Source: Cordilura impudica (taxonomy: Eukaryota > Arthropoda > Insecta > Diptera > Scathophagidae). Taken from it: a DNA stretch of 64,000 bases. The stretch spans positions 226,402,034 to 226,466,033 of the forward strand of contig OY821517.1 of NCBI GenBank assembly GCA_963682025.1, written 5' to 3'. A program made the translations under genes and the position numbers. A model generated the notes under the pieces. The model was not told the DNA's origin and did no database searches. It saw nothing but the letters and a program-made list of their open reading frames with translations. Positions 20,716 to 32,758 of the stretch are shown here, one piece after another; positions within the stretch are counted from its first letter, which is position 1, and the number at the start of each line of letters is the position of its first letter.

Positions 20716-21250
20716 CTCATAAATGTGATATACAAAAAAAATTAAATTTAATAATTTATATTAATATTTCAAAAAAAAGTTAATTGATATTCCGTTCTAA
20801 TACATTCTTATAACAATTAAATTGTTTAAAATAATATATAAAAAAAATATGTATATATGTATATAAATTTATGCTCTTACAAATTTTATATAATTTTATC
20901 CGAGTTTCAATAACAAAATCTTCATAGTACGAGTATTTTTTTTTATAAAACAAACAAACAAAATTTTGAACATGGGCGAAGTATGCACTCTGTTAAAAGC
21001 TAGATTATTATTATTATATATTTTTTTTTACTAATAAAAGTTATTTCTTTCCATATAACAATACAAAATATAACAATAAACTTCATTTCTATTTGTTGAC
21101 TTTATTTTCCGGGTTTTCTGGTGTAGAACTGCTCGCCATTAGTGTTTTCGAAAACTGGTAAATACGTATTTGCCTTTGTATTTTGTCAATTTTGTTTACT
21201 AAGTATCCCTCTCTTCTCTTTGGTGGTCTTACGACCGGAACTTTCGTAAG
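20716..21250 (-). other. 5' region of the minus-strand gag element
   Basis: Mostly A/T-rich. On the minus strand an open stretch from about 21258 to 21088 (reading YIPPDLTKVPVVRPPKRREG at its start) has no ATG at its left edge and no recognised homologue; it may be another pre-gag ORF. No primer-binding site is visible. Confidence 0.35.
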
Positions 21251-21338
21251 GTCTGGAGGTATATATAGTTCAAATATTTATTACTTAGCATTTACAATAA
21301 TTATGTCAATAAGTTATTATTAAAATATTTGGTTATTA
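21251..21338. repeat. 80-bp direct repeat, copy 2
   Basis: Matches 19583-19664 with few differences. The DNA from here to 21476 has no gene; the mag-like LTR begins at 21477. Confidence 0.4.
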
Positions 21339-21476
21339 TCTAGTTACAATGTTCGTATACTATTTAGAATGTTGTAATAGAACGCAGTAAAACAATGTGT
21401 CATTAACTTATCATCCAGTTACAATGTTTGTCTATTGTTCACATATAATGTAATATTAGGCTAATTATGTTATGTG

Positions 21477-21731
21477 TGTTGTGTGCGACTATAGTACTCG
21501 CTACACCACCCTTAAAGAACTTGATGTGCACATATGTACTAGAAAAGTGGTGAAGAACCGGCACAAACTACCTACTCAACCGCCTTTGTTATATTAATTC
21601 TAGATACATAAAGAACACTCGCTATTTCCTAGTCACCACGTGATGACTGACGCTATTAATAAAGATCATTTTAGACTTAACCTCGGAGTTTTTATTTAAA
21701 ATAGAACAAGACCCTCATGGTCAACACAACA
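21477..21731 (+). repeat. 5' LTR of the mag-like element
   Basis: 255 bp with perfect inverted ends TGTTGTGT ... ACACAACA and an AATAAA near 21658, followed directly by a primer-site-like sequence. No second copy is in the window, so boundaries rest on the inverted ends. Confidence 0.6.
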
Positions 21732-21748
21732 TGGTGGCACCGGTGAAG
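21732..21748 (+). promoter_or_regulatory. Primer-binding-site-like sequence
   Basis: TGGTGGCACCGGTGAAG starts right after the LTR. TGG is the usual start of a tRNA-complementary site; I did not identify the tRNA. Confidence 0.5.
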
Positions 21749-21817
21749 ATTTAAAAAACAAAGACTGTTATTAAATTAAATTGAAAAAACTAACAAATTG
21801 TTAACAAATTAAATTGA

Positions 21818-22503
21818 AACAAGTAAGAAAATTATAGTCAGTCTAGACCGACACTACGATACCCTATACCATACGTTTACGACCGTATCTCCAAGGTCCA
21901 ACTAATTGGATATAGAAAATAAGCATAAATCAAATTTGAGTGACATTGTTATTGATTTTGTTGCCTTTGAATATGAAAAAGTTCATATCGGATGCTATAT
22001 TTGGTAAGGTAACTTATTTTTTGCAAAAATATATAAATACCAAATTTGAGAGAAATCTGTGCAATATTTTTGTTTTTGATATACTTAAGTGAAGATCGGG
22101 AAGCAGCTTTATATGGAGGCTATGACCCAGAATTGTCCTATAGGGTTTATTTTTGGACTACTAATTAATGGGAGTAATAAACATACACAAACCCAATTTG
22201 ACCGAGATCTATAACATAATTTGGATTTTATGACAATTTAAGTCCATTTCATAGGGGTCATTTCTATGGGGACTTGATCTGAACATGCACCAATTTTCAC
22301 TAATTTCAATAGCGTTCATGCTATGGCCGCTTTTGTGCCAAATTTCATCAAAATATATTATGAATATATTTACGACCTGTAGTTTGATTACAAGGTTTAC
22401 ATGGACACACAGATAGACGGACGGATGGGCGGACGGAGGACTTCGCTAAATCTACTCAGAAAGTGAGTCTGAATCGATCGGTGTAATAAAAGATGGGTCT
22501 TCT
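21818..22503 (+). repeat. R1 interspersed repeat, copy b (3' truncated)
   Basis: Starts AACAAGTAAGAAAATTATAG, with the 5' palindrome degenerate. It matches R1 up to AGATGGGTCT and then passes straight into gag sequence, so the R1 3' end and part of gag are missing. Confidence 0.75.
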
Positions 22504-23504
22504 ATTGGTCCAACTGGAGAAAAAGGTTTGAGCGCTTGCGCTTGCGGAAAACTGCAATTATGGTAATTTAAAAAAAGACTTAATCCGAGATCGAATTGTA
22601 GTGGGGATGCTTAATACAAAGGTAAGCGAACAAATGCAGTTGAAGTCTGATTTTACGCTAAAGATTGCAGTAGATACAGCTCTTCAAGCAGAAATTCAAA
22701 TAAAGCAGTCAATAATAATTAAAAATGACAAACAGAAGTACAACATTAAGACGCTTCAATCAAGTAGCAGTGTACAAAACGAACATCGACATCAGGAGGG
22801 ACAACAGCGGCGTTCTAAAAAGTTGGCATCTAATGATAATGGTAACTATAAAGGTAATAACATTGATAAATGTATTTATTGTGGATATAATAAATACATT
22901 TGTCCAGCTAGAGAAAAATTTTGTAACATTTGGACATTTGGGACATTTTTCAAATGTGTGCAAAAAGAAAAATGAAAAGAATTTTGTATTTAATAAACAT
23001 AAAAGAATAAATGTAGTGAATGCAGAAAATACTAACAATTATGAAAATGTTAATTACATGATCGGAACTATTAAAAGATTATTTACGGACAATACTAAAG
23101 CATCAGGTGTGAGTTTGTGGTACATTCAGTGTACGGTGGTTGAATTCAAAAGTGAATTAAATTTTCTTATAGATACGGGTGCAGATTGCATTTGCATTCC
23201 AAAAGATTTTATTTCAAAAAATCTTAAATTAAAAATTTTAAAAACAAATACTAGCTTAAGGAGTCCAGATGGGATATCGCTTAATGTGGTGGGTGTTGCG
23301 AAATCAACTTTAATTGTTAAGAATAGAAAATTTTCAGACGATATTTTTATTATTGAAGGTCTTGAAGCTCCCATCTTGGGACGAAATGCAATAGTTCAAT
23401 TAAATATTCTGCAGCCCCCGGCATTAGAGAATTTTTTCGTTTCCAAAAAAGAAAGTGGGGATAGGTATTCACGACTTGTTGAAGTTTATCCACAGGGGAA
23501 GTAA
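22504..23504 (+). pseudogene. mag-like gag end and protease
   Basis: Two overlapping frames (22601-22975 and 22725-23504) carry one protein split by a frameshift near 22900. The end of Gag reads GMLNTKVSEQMQLKSDFTLK. The first zinc knuckle reads CIYCGYNKYICPA; the second, in the shifted frame, keeps only part of its motif (CNI / GHFSNVCKKK). The protease active site is FLIDTGADCICIP (about 23160-23200), and ILGRNAIVQLNIL is its C-terminal GRD-like part. Confidence 0.8.
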
Positions 23505-24111
23505 ACGTAAAGATAAAGAACAATGTAATTCCTTTTGTGCAGACAATACCCAGAAGAGTACCGATTCCTCTATTGCCAAAATTGAAAGCTGAAATAGAGA
23601 GATTAATAAAATTAAACATAATTGAACGTACAGGCGATGTGACGGATTGGGTCAATCCCATATTGGCCATACCAAAAGCGAATGACGAAATCAGGCTTTG
23701 TGTTGACTACACCCAGCTAAATAAAGCGGTAATCAGGCCATAATTCCCAATGCCAAAAATTGAATTTTCTCTAGCTAACATTAAGGAAGCGACAATATTT
23801 TCAAAAATTGATGAAAATAAAGGATTTTATTAAATAAAGCTTAGTCCGGAAAGCCAATTACTTATTTGTTTTATATGTCCATTTGGACGTTTTATATTTA
23901 AAAGACTACCCTTTGGCATTTCTTGCGCGTCGATTTTCCAAAACCCGAGAATAAAACAGAGGTTCAGCGTTTCCTGGGGATGGTGAATTTTGTTGCAAAG
24001 TTTATCCCTAATCGTTCTAAATTATTACAACCTATTAATGTGTTAACAGGCAAAGTTGACTTTGTGTGGACAAGTTCCGAAAAAAGTTTTTTTTTAGATA
24101 AAGAACACTAA
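23505..24111 (+). pseudogene. mag-like reverse transcriptase, palm deleted
   Basis: Starts IPFVQTIPRRVPIPLLPKLK and continues TDWVNPILAIPKANDEIRLC then VDYTQLNKAV, followed by a stop (23742). After more frame breaks come RLPFGISCA (about 23900) and then directly RVDFPKPENKTEVQRFLGMV (23926). The palm strand that should carry YxDD lies between these two and is absent. Enzyme activity is therefore impossible. Confidence 0.82.
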
Positions 24112-24520
24112 CAAAAACTCAAACTTTAGCATTCTACGATCCCTCGAAACAGATAATCATTAGTTCAGGCGCATCTTGCTACGGTGTAGGAGCATGTCTT
24201 TTTCAAGTGGACAGTCAAGGTAACAGACAGGTGGCTTCATACATATCTAGAACTATGACTGATACGGGAAGTCGTTATGAGCGTGCAGCTCTGGGAATAA
24301 CGTGGGCAGCAGAAAAATTGGCCGAATATGTAACGGGTGTCCAAGTGATATTTTAAACCGACCATAAGCCGTTAGTACAGATTTTACAATCGAAAAATTT
24401 AGATAATTTAACACCAAGACTACAACGATTTAGAATGCGCCTCATGCGTTATGACTACTTAGTGGTATATGTACCAGGTAAAGATTTGAAAATAGCCGCC
24501 GCTTTGTCCCGGAGCCCTAT
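24112..24520 (+). pseudogene. mag-like RNase H
   Basis: TLAFYDPSKQIIISSGASCY then GVGACLFQVD: the family has Asp where this copy has Gly (SSGAS), so the first catalytic Asp appears lost. Then ISRTMTDTGSRYERAALGIT, and TDHKPLVQILQSKNLDNLTP after an in-frame stop at 24354-24356. It ends LKIAAALSRSP. Confidence 0.8.
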
Positions 24521-24523
24521 TCC

Positions 24524-25400
24524 TTGCCAAGAAAACGATCCTCAGGAATTAGGAGTAGAAACGGAAGCTTTTGTACGATTTGCCGTGAGACATTTACCTG
24601 CAAAGGATTATTGTATAGAGAAAATTATAAATTTTCCAAAAAAAAACAAGACCCAGTATGCAAACGGTTACGTCAGTTTACATCGGATGGGTGGCCATCT
24701 CGTAATAAATTACCTGATTTTATGGTCCCTTATCACCAGTATCGGCAAGTTATTTCTTTTTCGGAAAATTTATTGTTAAAAGATACACAGATTATTATCC
24801 CTCCAGATATAAATAACGAGGCAATAAATTGCATTCATTCCGGGCATCAGGGCATTACAAAATGTCGTAGGATGGTTCAGTTATAAAATTTGATAAAAAA
24901 TTGTCCAAACTGCATCGAAGAGAGAAAAAATCCTAAGGAAACATTTAAGTATTAAAATCCTAATACTCGAGCTATGGAGAAAATAGCCTTTGATCTCTTT
25001 AAATACGAAAAAAGGTATCTAATAATAACCGACGGTATTTCGAATTTTTCCACTTATCAGAAGACGATATAATAGAAAAAGTTAAAGAATTTTTTTCACA
25101 GTATGGTATTTTTTCTATATGCAGATGTGACAACGGCCCCCAATTTCAATCAAAATTTAAGCAATTTGCATTTCAACGGTTCTCCCTGCAGAATTAATGA
25201 TGGGCCGCAAAATTAAATCATTAGTTCCAATGTTACCTAATTTGTTAGAAACAGGGAATGATAAAGTAATGGTAAAAGAAATTGAAAATAAAGAAAGACA
25301 AATTCAAGATTATAATAGAAGACATAGAACCAAAGATCTCTCGGAACTAAAAAAATTGGATAGGGTATGGATTGTTCAGTTTGGAATCAAACTCTGATTT
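24524..25400 (+). pseudogene. mag-like integrase, fragmented
   Basis: Zinc-binding region with HSGHQGITKC and CPNCIEER, then core pieces FDLFKYEKRYLIITDGISNF and CRCDNGPQFQSKFKQF (first and second catalytic Asp). The sequence then jumps to the C-terminal part (LMMGRKIKSLVPMLPN, 25197-25397), so the part with the third catalytic residue (Glu) is missing. Several stops. Confidence 0.75.
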
Positions 25401-25405
25401 TTGTA

Positions 25406-27530
25406 TGGAGTTAGTATCTCCTACAACGTAATTTCTTAGAACGCGGCATTATTTATGAACCTATTCCTTGCATTGTAGGGTTGCCTTTATGTAGGTTTTT
25501 AGTTATGTCAAAAGATATTTTTGCACCAGATTTTAAAGACCATCTGTGGACTTTGTTTAATGCGTCTTGTAAAATGTCGCTGCATTCCAAGTTGTTATTT
25601 TTTTTTTTGAATAAGATATATAGATCATCTGCATAAATACAATGAGCAACATTTATTAATTAATTAATTACATTTACTAATTGTAAGACTAATTTCACTG
25701 AATGCAATGACAAATAAAGACGACCCTTATGGACCCTGCAGTGGGTATGTTGTAGAGTAAACACCATTTTTTCTTACCCGAATTTTTCTATTGTTTAGGT
25801 ATGATTTGACGCAGTTAAAGATCTTGTGTCCGACTTTCCATTTATTCAGGTTATTAAAAATAACATGGGCCGCAACTCTACTGAAGGCTTTTTCAAATTC
25901 AATAGACATGATTGATGTATGGTTACGAGATGAAAACCTTTCCGGTTTTAACTTGGTTACGGGCAATTAGATTATTTTTTTCAGTGAACCAATATAGACG
26001 TGTAGCTATTATTTTCTCAAGAACTTTACTAAGGCATGATATTAAAAAAATTGGACGGTATGAGAGAGAGTTTTTTGATGTTTTTGAGATAGGAATTATA
26101 GTTGAAACTTTCTAGGCAGTTGGTTATAAAGTAATAATAACCTATTTTTTGAGTGAGGACTCTTTTATCATTTATAGGAAACCAGTGGTTGATCCCTTTA
26201 CCTTTGATAAACAGATTGATAGTTCTACAGGTGTGAATATGAAGTGCATTGGAGTTTGTCCTAGCATTGGGTTTAATGTTGCTGTATTGAGTTTTAAATT
26301 GATTATAAAGTTGAGTAAAATTACTATCGGAGGAGTATGCTGACCATTCAGTGGCAAATGAATCAGCTTTTAGAGAAGAATTTTATTATTAGTATTGTTG
26401 TTCGAAAGTCTATTTATTTTCCTCGATATGTCACCAATTTATGAATTTCTATTAATATTATTGATAAAGTTTTCAAAGCTAACTATTTTTTGCTTTTACA
26501 TTGCTTTTCGGAATTTTGCATTTTCTTTTTTAAAAACTTAAGTTGGGAGTTCTTGGTGATTTTTTGAAGTTTTCCCATGCATTTATTTAAAATTATCTTA
26601 AGGCATTGATTTTTTATTCCACCAAGGAACATGAGTTTTCTTTTTTTTTTAGATGATTGTGGTATTGTTGAATTTGCAGCAGTTCTTATGGCTTTTTTTT
26701 AATTAAATATGCCTCTCTATTTATATTTTGTAGATGGAGGTGTTTTTCGGAGTTCAAGGTCCTCCTGGGAAATTTGGGCCAATTAGTCAAGTTTACGAAG
26801 GAATTGAGATCTTTGATTATTATTTCTTAATGAAATGTTGATAAGGATGGGAAAATTATAGCTGCTGTACATCTCATCTAATATGTCCCGGAGGTTAGAT
26901 TTAACAGTTTAGGAGAGCATAATGAAATATCCACATGCGTTAATGTTCCATGCGTAGAAAGGTGAGTTGGTCGACCATCATTAAGAATACATAAATCTGA
27001 TGATAAGATTGAAACTTCTGGGGTTGTTGCTTTAAGAGCCCCAAGCTACGTTCGAAGAGTTAAAGTCCCCAATGACGAGTTTTGGAGTAGATATAGAGTT
27101 AAATAAATTTGTGAGTTCTTGACAGGAAAATGTTTGACATGGTGGTATATACGCAGAAATAATTGTATATTTAATATTTAATTCAACTTCCAGGATCAGC
27201 GCTTGTAGTGAAGAATTTATATGGATTTGTTTATGAGGTATATTATTTTTTTTTAATACACCTACTCCTTGTTTAGAATAATTAATCAGAGGAGAATTAA
27301 AAAAGTAGGCAGAAAAGTCTTTAGGTGGAATTGGAGTAAAATTGTGGGGACAATGTGTTTCTTGAATATATATAAAGGATCGGTTGTGCTCGTTTATTAA
27401 CAGGCGTGTGAGTTTGGAAAAATGAGATATGAATATTGTAGTGGGTTGATTATTAATACTTAAGTTTTGATCTTCAGTTGATTTAGTTTTTTATGTTGTT
27501 TTATTTTGTTTCTTATAAAAACGCTGCATG
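25406..27530 (-). pseudogene. LINE ORF2 (I/Jockey-type endonuclease and reverse transcriptase), decayed
   Basis: Read on the minus strand from 27530 leftwards. The APE-type endonuclease has INEHNRSFIYIQETHCP, GVGVLKKNNIPHK, ISAYIPPCQ and KLVIGDFNSSNVAWGS (27050-27090). A linker follows, with SFATEWSAYSSDSNFTQL near 26300-26370. Reverse transcriptase: IMSIEFEKAFSRVAAHVIF (25860-25915) with the first catalytic Asp replaced by Glu, KWKVGHKIFNCVKSYLNNRK, and YADDLYI (about 25629-25650), which keeps the catalytic YADD. Stops and frameshifts throughout. It differs from the Jockey-group LINE at 29778. Confidence 0.78.
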
Positions 27531-27989
27531 AATACATTAAATTTCATTACTAAACTACTGTAAATACTGTACGGGTGCACTGAAACAAAATAATATAAAT
27601 AATAAAACAAATAGTGACAAATACTTAGACTCTCTTGTAAGAAAAAATCACTGTTCTCTCATCTCTCATTACACTACATACTCATATTCAACAAGCATGA
27701 ATTCTGTCTTGTAGTAAGTATTTGAAATATTGGCTCCTACACAAAATTTTTGGAGTAACACTAAGTCTTGTTTACATTGTGTTTATGACGAAACCAGAGT
27801 TCATTAGCTTACTTTGATATTTTGTTGTTATTTACTTTGTTATTTTTTGTGTTGCAGCGTGTTACATATATGTATATTTTTTTACTTGATATGGAAATGG
27901 AAATATTTTAAAAACTTAGAAAGGATGAAAATAAAAATGTTCTAAATTCTCTTAGGCATCAAATCATTTTACTTGTGAACCGAGGTTGA
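27531..27989. other. AT-rich DNA before the outer hAT; no gene seen
   Basis: No ORF. The 5' inverted repeat of the outer hAT should lie here or just left, but I found no convincing pair with the right side near 43750-43870. Confidence 0.4.
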
Positions 27990-28470
27990 GTGAAACAAAT
28001 TCGATTTCTGAAAATCTTTTAAGTGGCGAACTAATTTTAAATAGTAGAAAGGGAAGAAGCAAGGTTTGGGAAGTCTTTACCACAAAACAGTTGTAACGAA
28101 AGTGATACTGAAGTGGGTTATACATAGTTGCAGACCTTATAATTTGGTAAATGATGATGGGCTACAAGAAGTGTTGGAAGAGTTTGTGTCGGTTGGAGCA
28201 AAATTCGGTTCTAATGTAGATATTGGAAAAGCGATCCCGCATCCAACAACAGTTTAGCGAAATATTGAAGAATTTTTCTATGGTTGTTTTCAACGCGTAA
28301 AATCTAAAATAGCTGTAATTGAAGAAAATGGATTTGGCTTAACGTCAGATATTTGAACTGATGATTATTTAAGGGAAAAGCTATATTGCTTGAACAATGC
28401 GTTTTTGTAAATATGAAGCATTGTGGGTTCGATTACTTCGTTTAGAGTCAATGGAAAGCGAAAGTTGTAC
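27990..28470 (+). pseudogene. Hermes/hobo-type hAT transposase, N-terminal part
   Basis: A partial BED-finger start (GRSKVWEVF) is followed by a frame break and the hAT segment KWVIHSCRPYNLVNDDGLQE, then VGAKFGSNVDIGKAIPHPTT and GFGLTSDI(stop)TDDYLREK, the last containing the first catalytic Asp of hAT enzymes. The order and wording match the Hermes/hobo branch. The rest of the same gene is split off to 29589-29777 and 42719-43726 by later insertions. Confidence 0.82.
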
Positions 28471-28873
28471 AAGTAAGTATTCTGTGTATGCAAATTAAAA
28501 TGCACAAAAAATATCGTAATTGTGAACAAGGGTTTTTATGTACACTTTTGAGCTTATTTGAACTTTCATGATTCTTTCAGGTATATAATTTTTTGCGTCA
28601 TTTATTTTTGGAGAACTTAATTGAAAATCAAACATTTTGGTTTTAAGAATTCTAAAACTACCTTTATTCTTTATTCTATTATGTAAGTTATGCAAATGGA
28701 CCATTTGGCATGGAATGACCCTTATCATTAAAAATTCGTCCATAATTTACTCACAAATTTTGACTATTCAAAGAATCATGAAAAGTCAAATAAAGGTCAA
28801 AAGTTTGAAAGAAAATTTTGTTCCTCTTTCGATTCTATATAAATTACATCCAGTGACTCTATCATCAATACAG
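28471..28873. other. Uncharacterised stretch within the outer hAT
   Basis: No readable hAT protein. GTAAGTATT near 28470 and TTCTTTCAG near 28575 look like splice signals, so part could be an intron of the hAT gene; this is speculative. Confidence 0.3.
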
Positions 28874-29588
28874 TTTCTATACCACTATGTGGTTTAGGTA
28901 TAATGACTTTGTGCTGCTGTTTGTAACTACCAAAAATATTTGACCTAGACCCTTCTTTTATTATACCGATCGACTCAGAATCACTTTCTGAATCACTTTC
29001 TGAGTCGATTTAGCACGTAAGCTTTTATCGGCCATAGGATGAACACTATTGAAATTGGTGAAATTCGGTCCATGTTCAGACCTAGTGCCCATACAAATGA
29101 CACCTATGAAATTGACATAAATTGCCATAAGATCCAAATTATCATATAGATCTCAGTCAAATTGGGTTTGTATGTGTTTATTATATCCATTAATCAGTAG
29201 TCCAAAAATAATCCCTATTGGCCAATTTTTAGTCATAGGCCCCATATTGAGCTGCTCCCCGATCTTCACTTAAATCTATCAAAAAGCAAAACTATTGTAC
29301 AGATTTTTCTCAAAATTGGTTTGTATATATTTTTTCAAAATATAAGTGACTTTACCAAATATGGTCAGGATTGGTCCATTTTTCGACCTAGTCCCCATAT
29401 AAATATAGCGCCCGATATGAACTTTCTCATATCTGCAGCCAAAAAAATTAATAACAATGACTCTCAAATTTGGTTTATGCTTATTTTCTATATTCAATTA
29501 GTTGGACCGAAGAGATAGGGTCCCTAAACCATGGTATAGGGTATCGTTTAGTCGGGCTAGACCGACTATACTTTTCTTACTTGTTTTA
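28874..29588 (-). repeat. R1 interspersed repeat, copy c
   Basis: Reverse orientation. The outer 3' end is shortened (breaks at CTATACCACTATGTGG). The 5' end is complete to CTTACTTGTTTT. It is inserted in the outer hAT gene. Confidence 0.75.
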
Positions 29589-29777
29589 AAAATATATATT
29601 CTGGATATTTGGGTGCTCTAATAATACAGTCAGATTCACTCATTTCATTCGATCCATTTACATTTATCGGCGAAAATATATATAAAAAACCTCAAAAGCT
29701 TCTTGTGGATTTTGAATGAGATTTTTCCCATAAATCAATAATAGGTACTGATAGAGGCACAAATATGATGAAAGGTT
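29589..29777 (+). pseudogene. Outer hAT transposase, short middle fragment
   Basis: Ends in IIGTDRGTNMMKG (29727-29777), matching the conserved hAT site with the second catalytic Asp (TDRG). Its last 12 bases, TGATGAAAGGTT, are repeated at 42718-42729, where the hAT reading continues with LLNNTLQKSVEKV. This shows the LINE between them inserted in this gene. Confidence 0.75.
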
Positions 29778-29952
29778 CAGTTCGAATCTAATTCTCTTTA
29801 CGAACGGTTGTGTAAATAATTAAAGCGCTTAGAGTACAGCTATTTAAAATTAAAAACAAGTGTATATTTTTATTTTTGCAATTGCTTATTCTTGATCTCA
29901 TTTGAACTCACGTGAAGACAATCCAGCTTAAAACAGGAATAAAAATTTAGCG

Positions 29953-31038
29953 ATGGCCCGAGGGGCCAAATCTTCATCAAAAAGAAAGCTCCTTGCGAAC
30001 AAGAAGATTACAAAACTTCCTCCGGGTTTTGTTAACCCGAACATTGCGTCAACTTCAAGCAACAGATTTAGCCTGCTTGCAGGCCTCAATGATATGGACG
30101 TAACTCCTGTATCAAATATTAACGATGTTAAGGAACACACCCCTCCACCTAACGCCTCATTTACAGAAATACAAAAGCTGCTTGGTAAGGATTGAATTTT
30201 CAAACATACTTCAATTGGTACCAAAATTTTTGCTCCAAGTAAAGAAATGCACGAATGCTACAAGCAAATACTTAAAGAGAGTAAGATGGAGTTTCATTCT
30301 TATGGCTCCAAAGAAAATAAGTTATACACCACCTTCTTACACGGTTTACCCCGCATAGACTCTGAGGAAATCTCCAAGCAGCTAAAAAACTACAACCTAT
30401 CCCCTTCTTCCTAACTGAAATAGTCACCAAATTCAGTTCGAACAATAATGCAGTTTACAAAGTTCAATTTGTTCGTAAAAATTTTAACCCAACTGCCTTA
30501 AAAAATGTACGAACAATTTCCAATATTATAATTTCTTGGAAAAAATACAAATCGAGATCCAGGAACAAACCAACTTAATGCTGGAACTGCTTAATGTATG
30601 GCCATGGCGGTGAACATTCTGCGTGTATGATATGTGCAGAATAACATCATACAAGTGTGTGTCCGTTTAACACAAATGAAAAAAGACCAGCTGTTTTTAC
30701 ATGATTTAATTGCAAAAAACATGGAAAAGAGAGAACTGATCACTCTGCAAACGATATCAACTGTCCGTTACGTTCTCTCTATTTGGAAACTAGAACAAGA
30801 GTTACTTCTAAAAGTCAGAATAACAGCAGACAGCAACAAAATAACTCAATTTAAAGTGGGATATTTCCCTAATTTAAGAAACAACAACACAAATTGTACA
30901 ATAACATCAATAATAACAGCAAAGCTACATATGCTAACCAGCTGAAAACAGACAACGATTTATTTAGCATTGATGAGCTTTTTGATATTTTCACTACAGC
31001 TATGGATGATTTGCATTGGTGCACTTCAAAAGTACAAT
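29953..31038 (+). pseudogene. Jockey-group ORF1, nonsense and frameshift mutations
   Basis: Same protein as at 1-793. TGT in copy 1 is TGA here (codon 81, 30193-30195); a later indel near 30408 shifts the frame, and a deletion near 30615 removes part of the zinc-knuckle region. The C terminus is visible as YANQLKTDNDLFSIDELFDI then FTTAMDDLHW, ending at 31038. The complete product would be about 360 residues. It cannot be made from this copy. Confidence 0.85.
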
Positions 31039-31074
31039 AAATCAAAGTTGTAATGTCAATGGTAAAATACGCCC

Positions 31075-32393
31075 ATGGATTGTACTAATTTAAACGAATT
31101 CAAAATGCTTCACTTGAATGCTAATGGCATTTCAAACTTTTCTAAATTAGAACAATTTGAAATACTAGTTGAACGAGAAAATATTAAAATAGCGTCTTTG
31201 AATGAAACATTTTTTCAGAAAATCATAGACCCTACTTTAAAAATTATTATTTATATAGAAGTGACAGAACAGATGCAAGGGGAGGAGGAGTAGCTCTGTT
31301 AATTCCTAAATCTGTCGCACATAAAAACCTCTTTATATCAAACACCTTATCAATCGAAAACATCTCAATTGAAGTTATTATAAATAATAGACCTATTGTT
31401 GTATCTTCGTTATATTCACCAAGATATGCCCATAACTTTTATGCTGATATCTTCAACCTAACACCTTCCACCAAAGAATACATATTTTTTGGTGACCTAA
31501 ATGCCAAACATTGTTCTTGGAATTGCCGTTCAAATAATACGGCAGGAATCGCACTCAACAACCTACAGCAATCAAGCAATTTTTTCATTCACTATCCTCA
31601 TAGTCCAACCCTGTTCCTTCATCAACACAATCGCGAAGCATCCACAGTCGATATTATTTTAAGCAATTCCGCTTTAAATATAGACGTAAAAACAATGGAT
31701 TACGAAATACCATCAGACCATCGCCCCATTATATGTACACTTAAAAGATCAATGGCCTTGTTGACCTCAATTATTATGATTATAGTGCAACCAACTGGAA
31801 CATTTATATGAATTTTTGAATAAAATCACGTTAAATTCGGATATATACAATACCAAGGTAGTAAATACAACAATTTATTAATGTAGTTTTCGAAGCAAGG
31901 GAAGTGTCTACACCTAAAATAACTCAACAAAATAATTACACATTACCAGAAAGTACTGTGAAATATATTAAACTAAGAAGAAGCTTTAAAAGAAAAAGCC
32001 AACGATCTTCAAATATAGCCGAGCAAACTTTTTATTATCAATGTACTAAGTTTCTAAGTAACATGATTGATAAAAGTATTAATTTGGAACGCAATAAGAA
32101 GTGGTGTCAATTATTATCCAATCTAAAACCAGGTGATAAATCATTTTGGAAAATAAGCAGGAACTTGCGAGGAAAAGGAAAAAATCAAATCTCTTTGTCC
32201 AAGCAAATAACCTCACTTCGAACTACAACCACTCAGCGGATACAGTAATAAATACAACAGTGAATAATTTTAAGAAAATCCTTGTTCTGAATCATCATTT
32301 ATACATCTCTAGAAGAAGTAATGAATATTGTCTCATCAATAAAACCCTCAATATCTGGTTTTGACAATGTTCCCAACCTGCTCTTAAAGAATC
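31075..32393 (+). pseudogene. Jockey-group ORF2, endonuclease and start of reverse transcriptase
   Basis: Endonuclease nicks target DNA. Visible motifs: FKMLHLNANGISN, IASLNETFF (Glu of the active site), GGGVALLIPK, YIFFGDLNAKHCSWNC (Asp and Asn) and SDHRPIICT (Asp-His). A frameshift lies near 31255 and further breaks near 31770-31900. The RT N-terminal region (31904-32390) ends SGFDNVPNLLLKN, and the next codon is interrupted by the LTR element. Confidence 0.85.
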
Positions 32394-32743
32394 TATAATA
32401 ACTTTGTCCTTATCTTCTCTACTTTATTATTTATTTAAAACAACCTTTTTGATTTGCGTTTACGAACAGCCGCTTGTGCGACTGTTCTGATTTAAAATCT
32501 TTTATTGACTGACTTCTTTATTCTCTCTATTATACTTAAAACTAGCTTATCGTACGCGCATACATAAACATTGTACACGCGTACACATACATTCAGACTT
32601 AAAACTAAACCTAATCGTGTAGACTGCGTACTCAGCAGTTTCTCACGATTAGAGAGCTGTTAGCGTGGATATCTGCATTGGAATGCAGAGTGTTTTATTG
32701 CATGTCTATGGCATGGCAATGTACACTGCTCAAACACGCTACA
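32394..32743 (-). repeat. 3' LTR of the minus-strand 412-like element
   Basis: 350 bp; on the minus strand TGTAGCGTGTTTGAGCAG to GTTATTATA. It matches 37877-38152 plus 41104-41168. Confidence 0.85.
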
Positions 32744-32758
32744 CCTCCCTTTTTCAGA
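32744..32758 (-). promoter_or_regulatory. Polypurine tract of the minus-strand element
   Basis: Minus strand reads CTGAAAAAGGGAGG directly before the LTR start TGTAGCG. Confidence 0.7.

Larger units (their letters stand above)
21477..25400 (+). mobile_element. mag-like Ty3/gypsy retrotransposon, decayed, 3' end missing
   Basis: 5' LTR, primer site, R1 insertion, then gag end, protease, reverse transcriptase, RNase H and integrase pieces in the usual order. Paired CCHC knuckles directly before an LIDTGAD protease are typical of the mag/Osvaldo side of Ty3/gypsy. The R1 copy replaces most of gag. No 3' LTR was found before the LINE at 25406. Confidence 0.8.

Noticed and set aside
21494..21507. 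TGTAGCG on the minus strand as the start of a 412-like LTR with an upstream purine tract
   Set aside because: This sequence lies inside the mag-like LTR defined by perfect TGTTGTGT/ACACAACA ends and a following primer site. No second 412-like LTR copy matches.
27660..27700. ACTGTTCTCTCATCTC as a possible hAT end
   Set aside because: No inverted partner or 8-bp duplication was found near 43750-43870.
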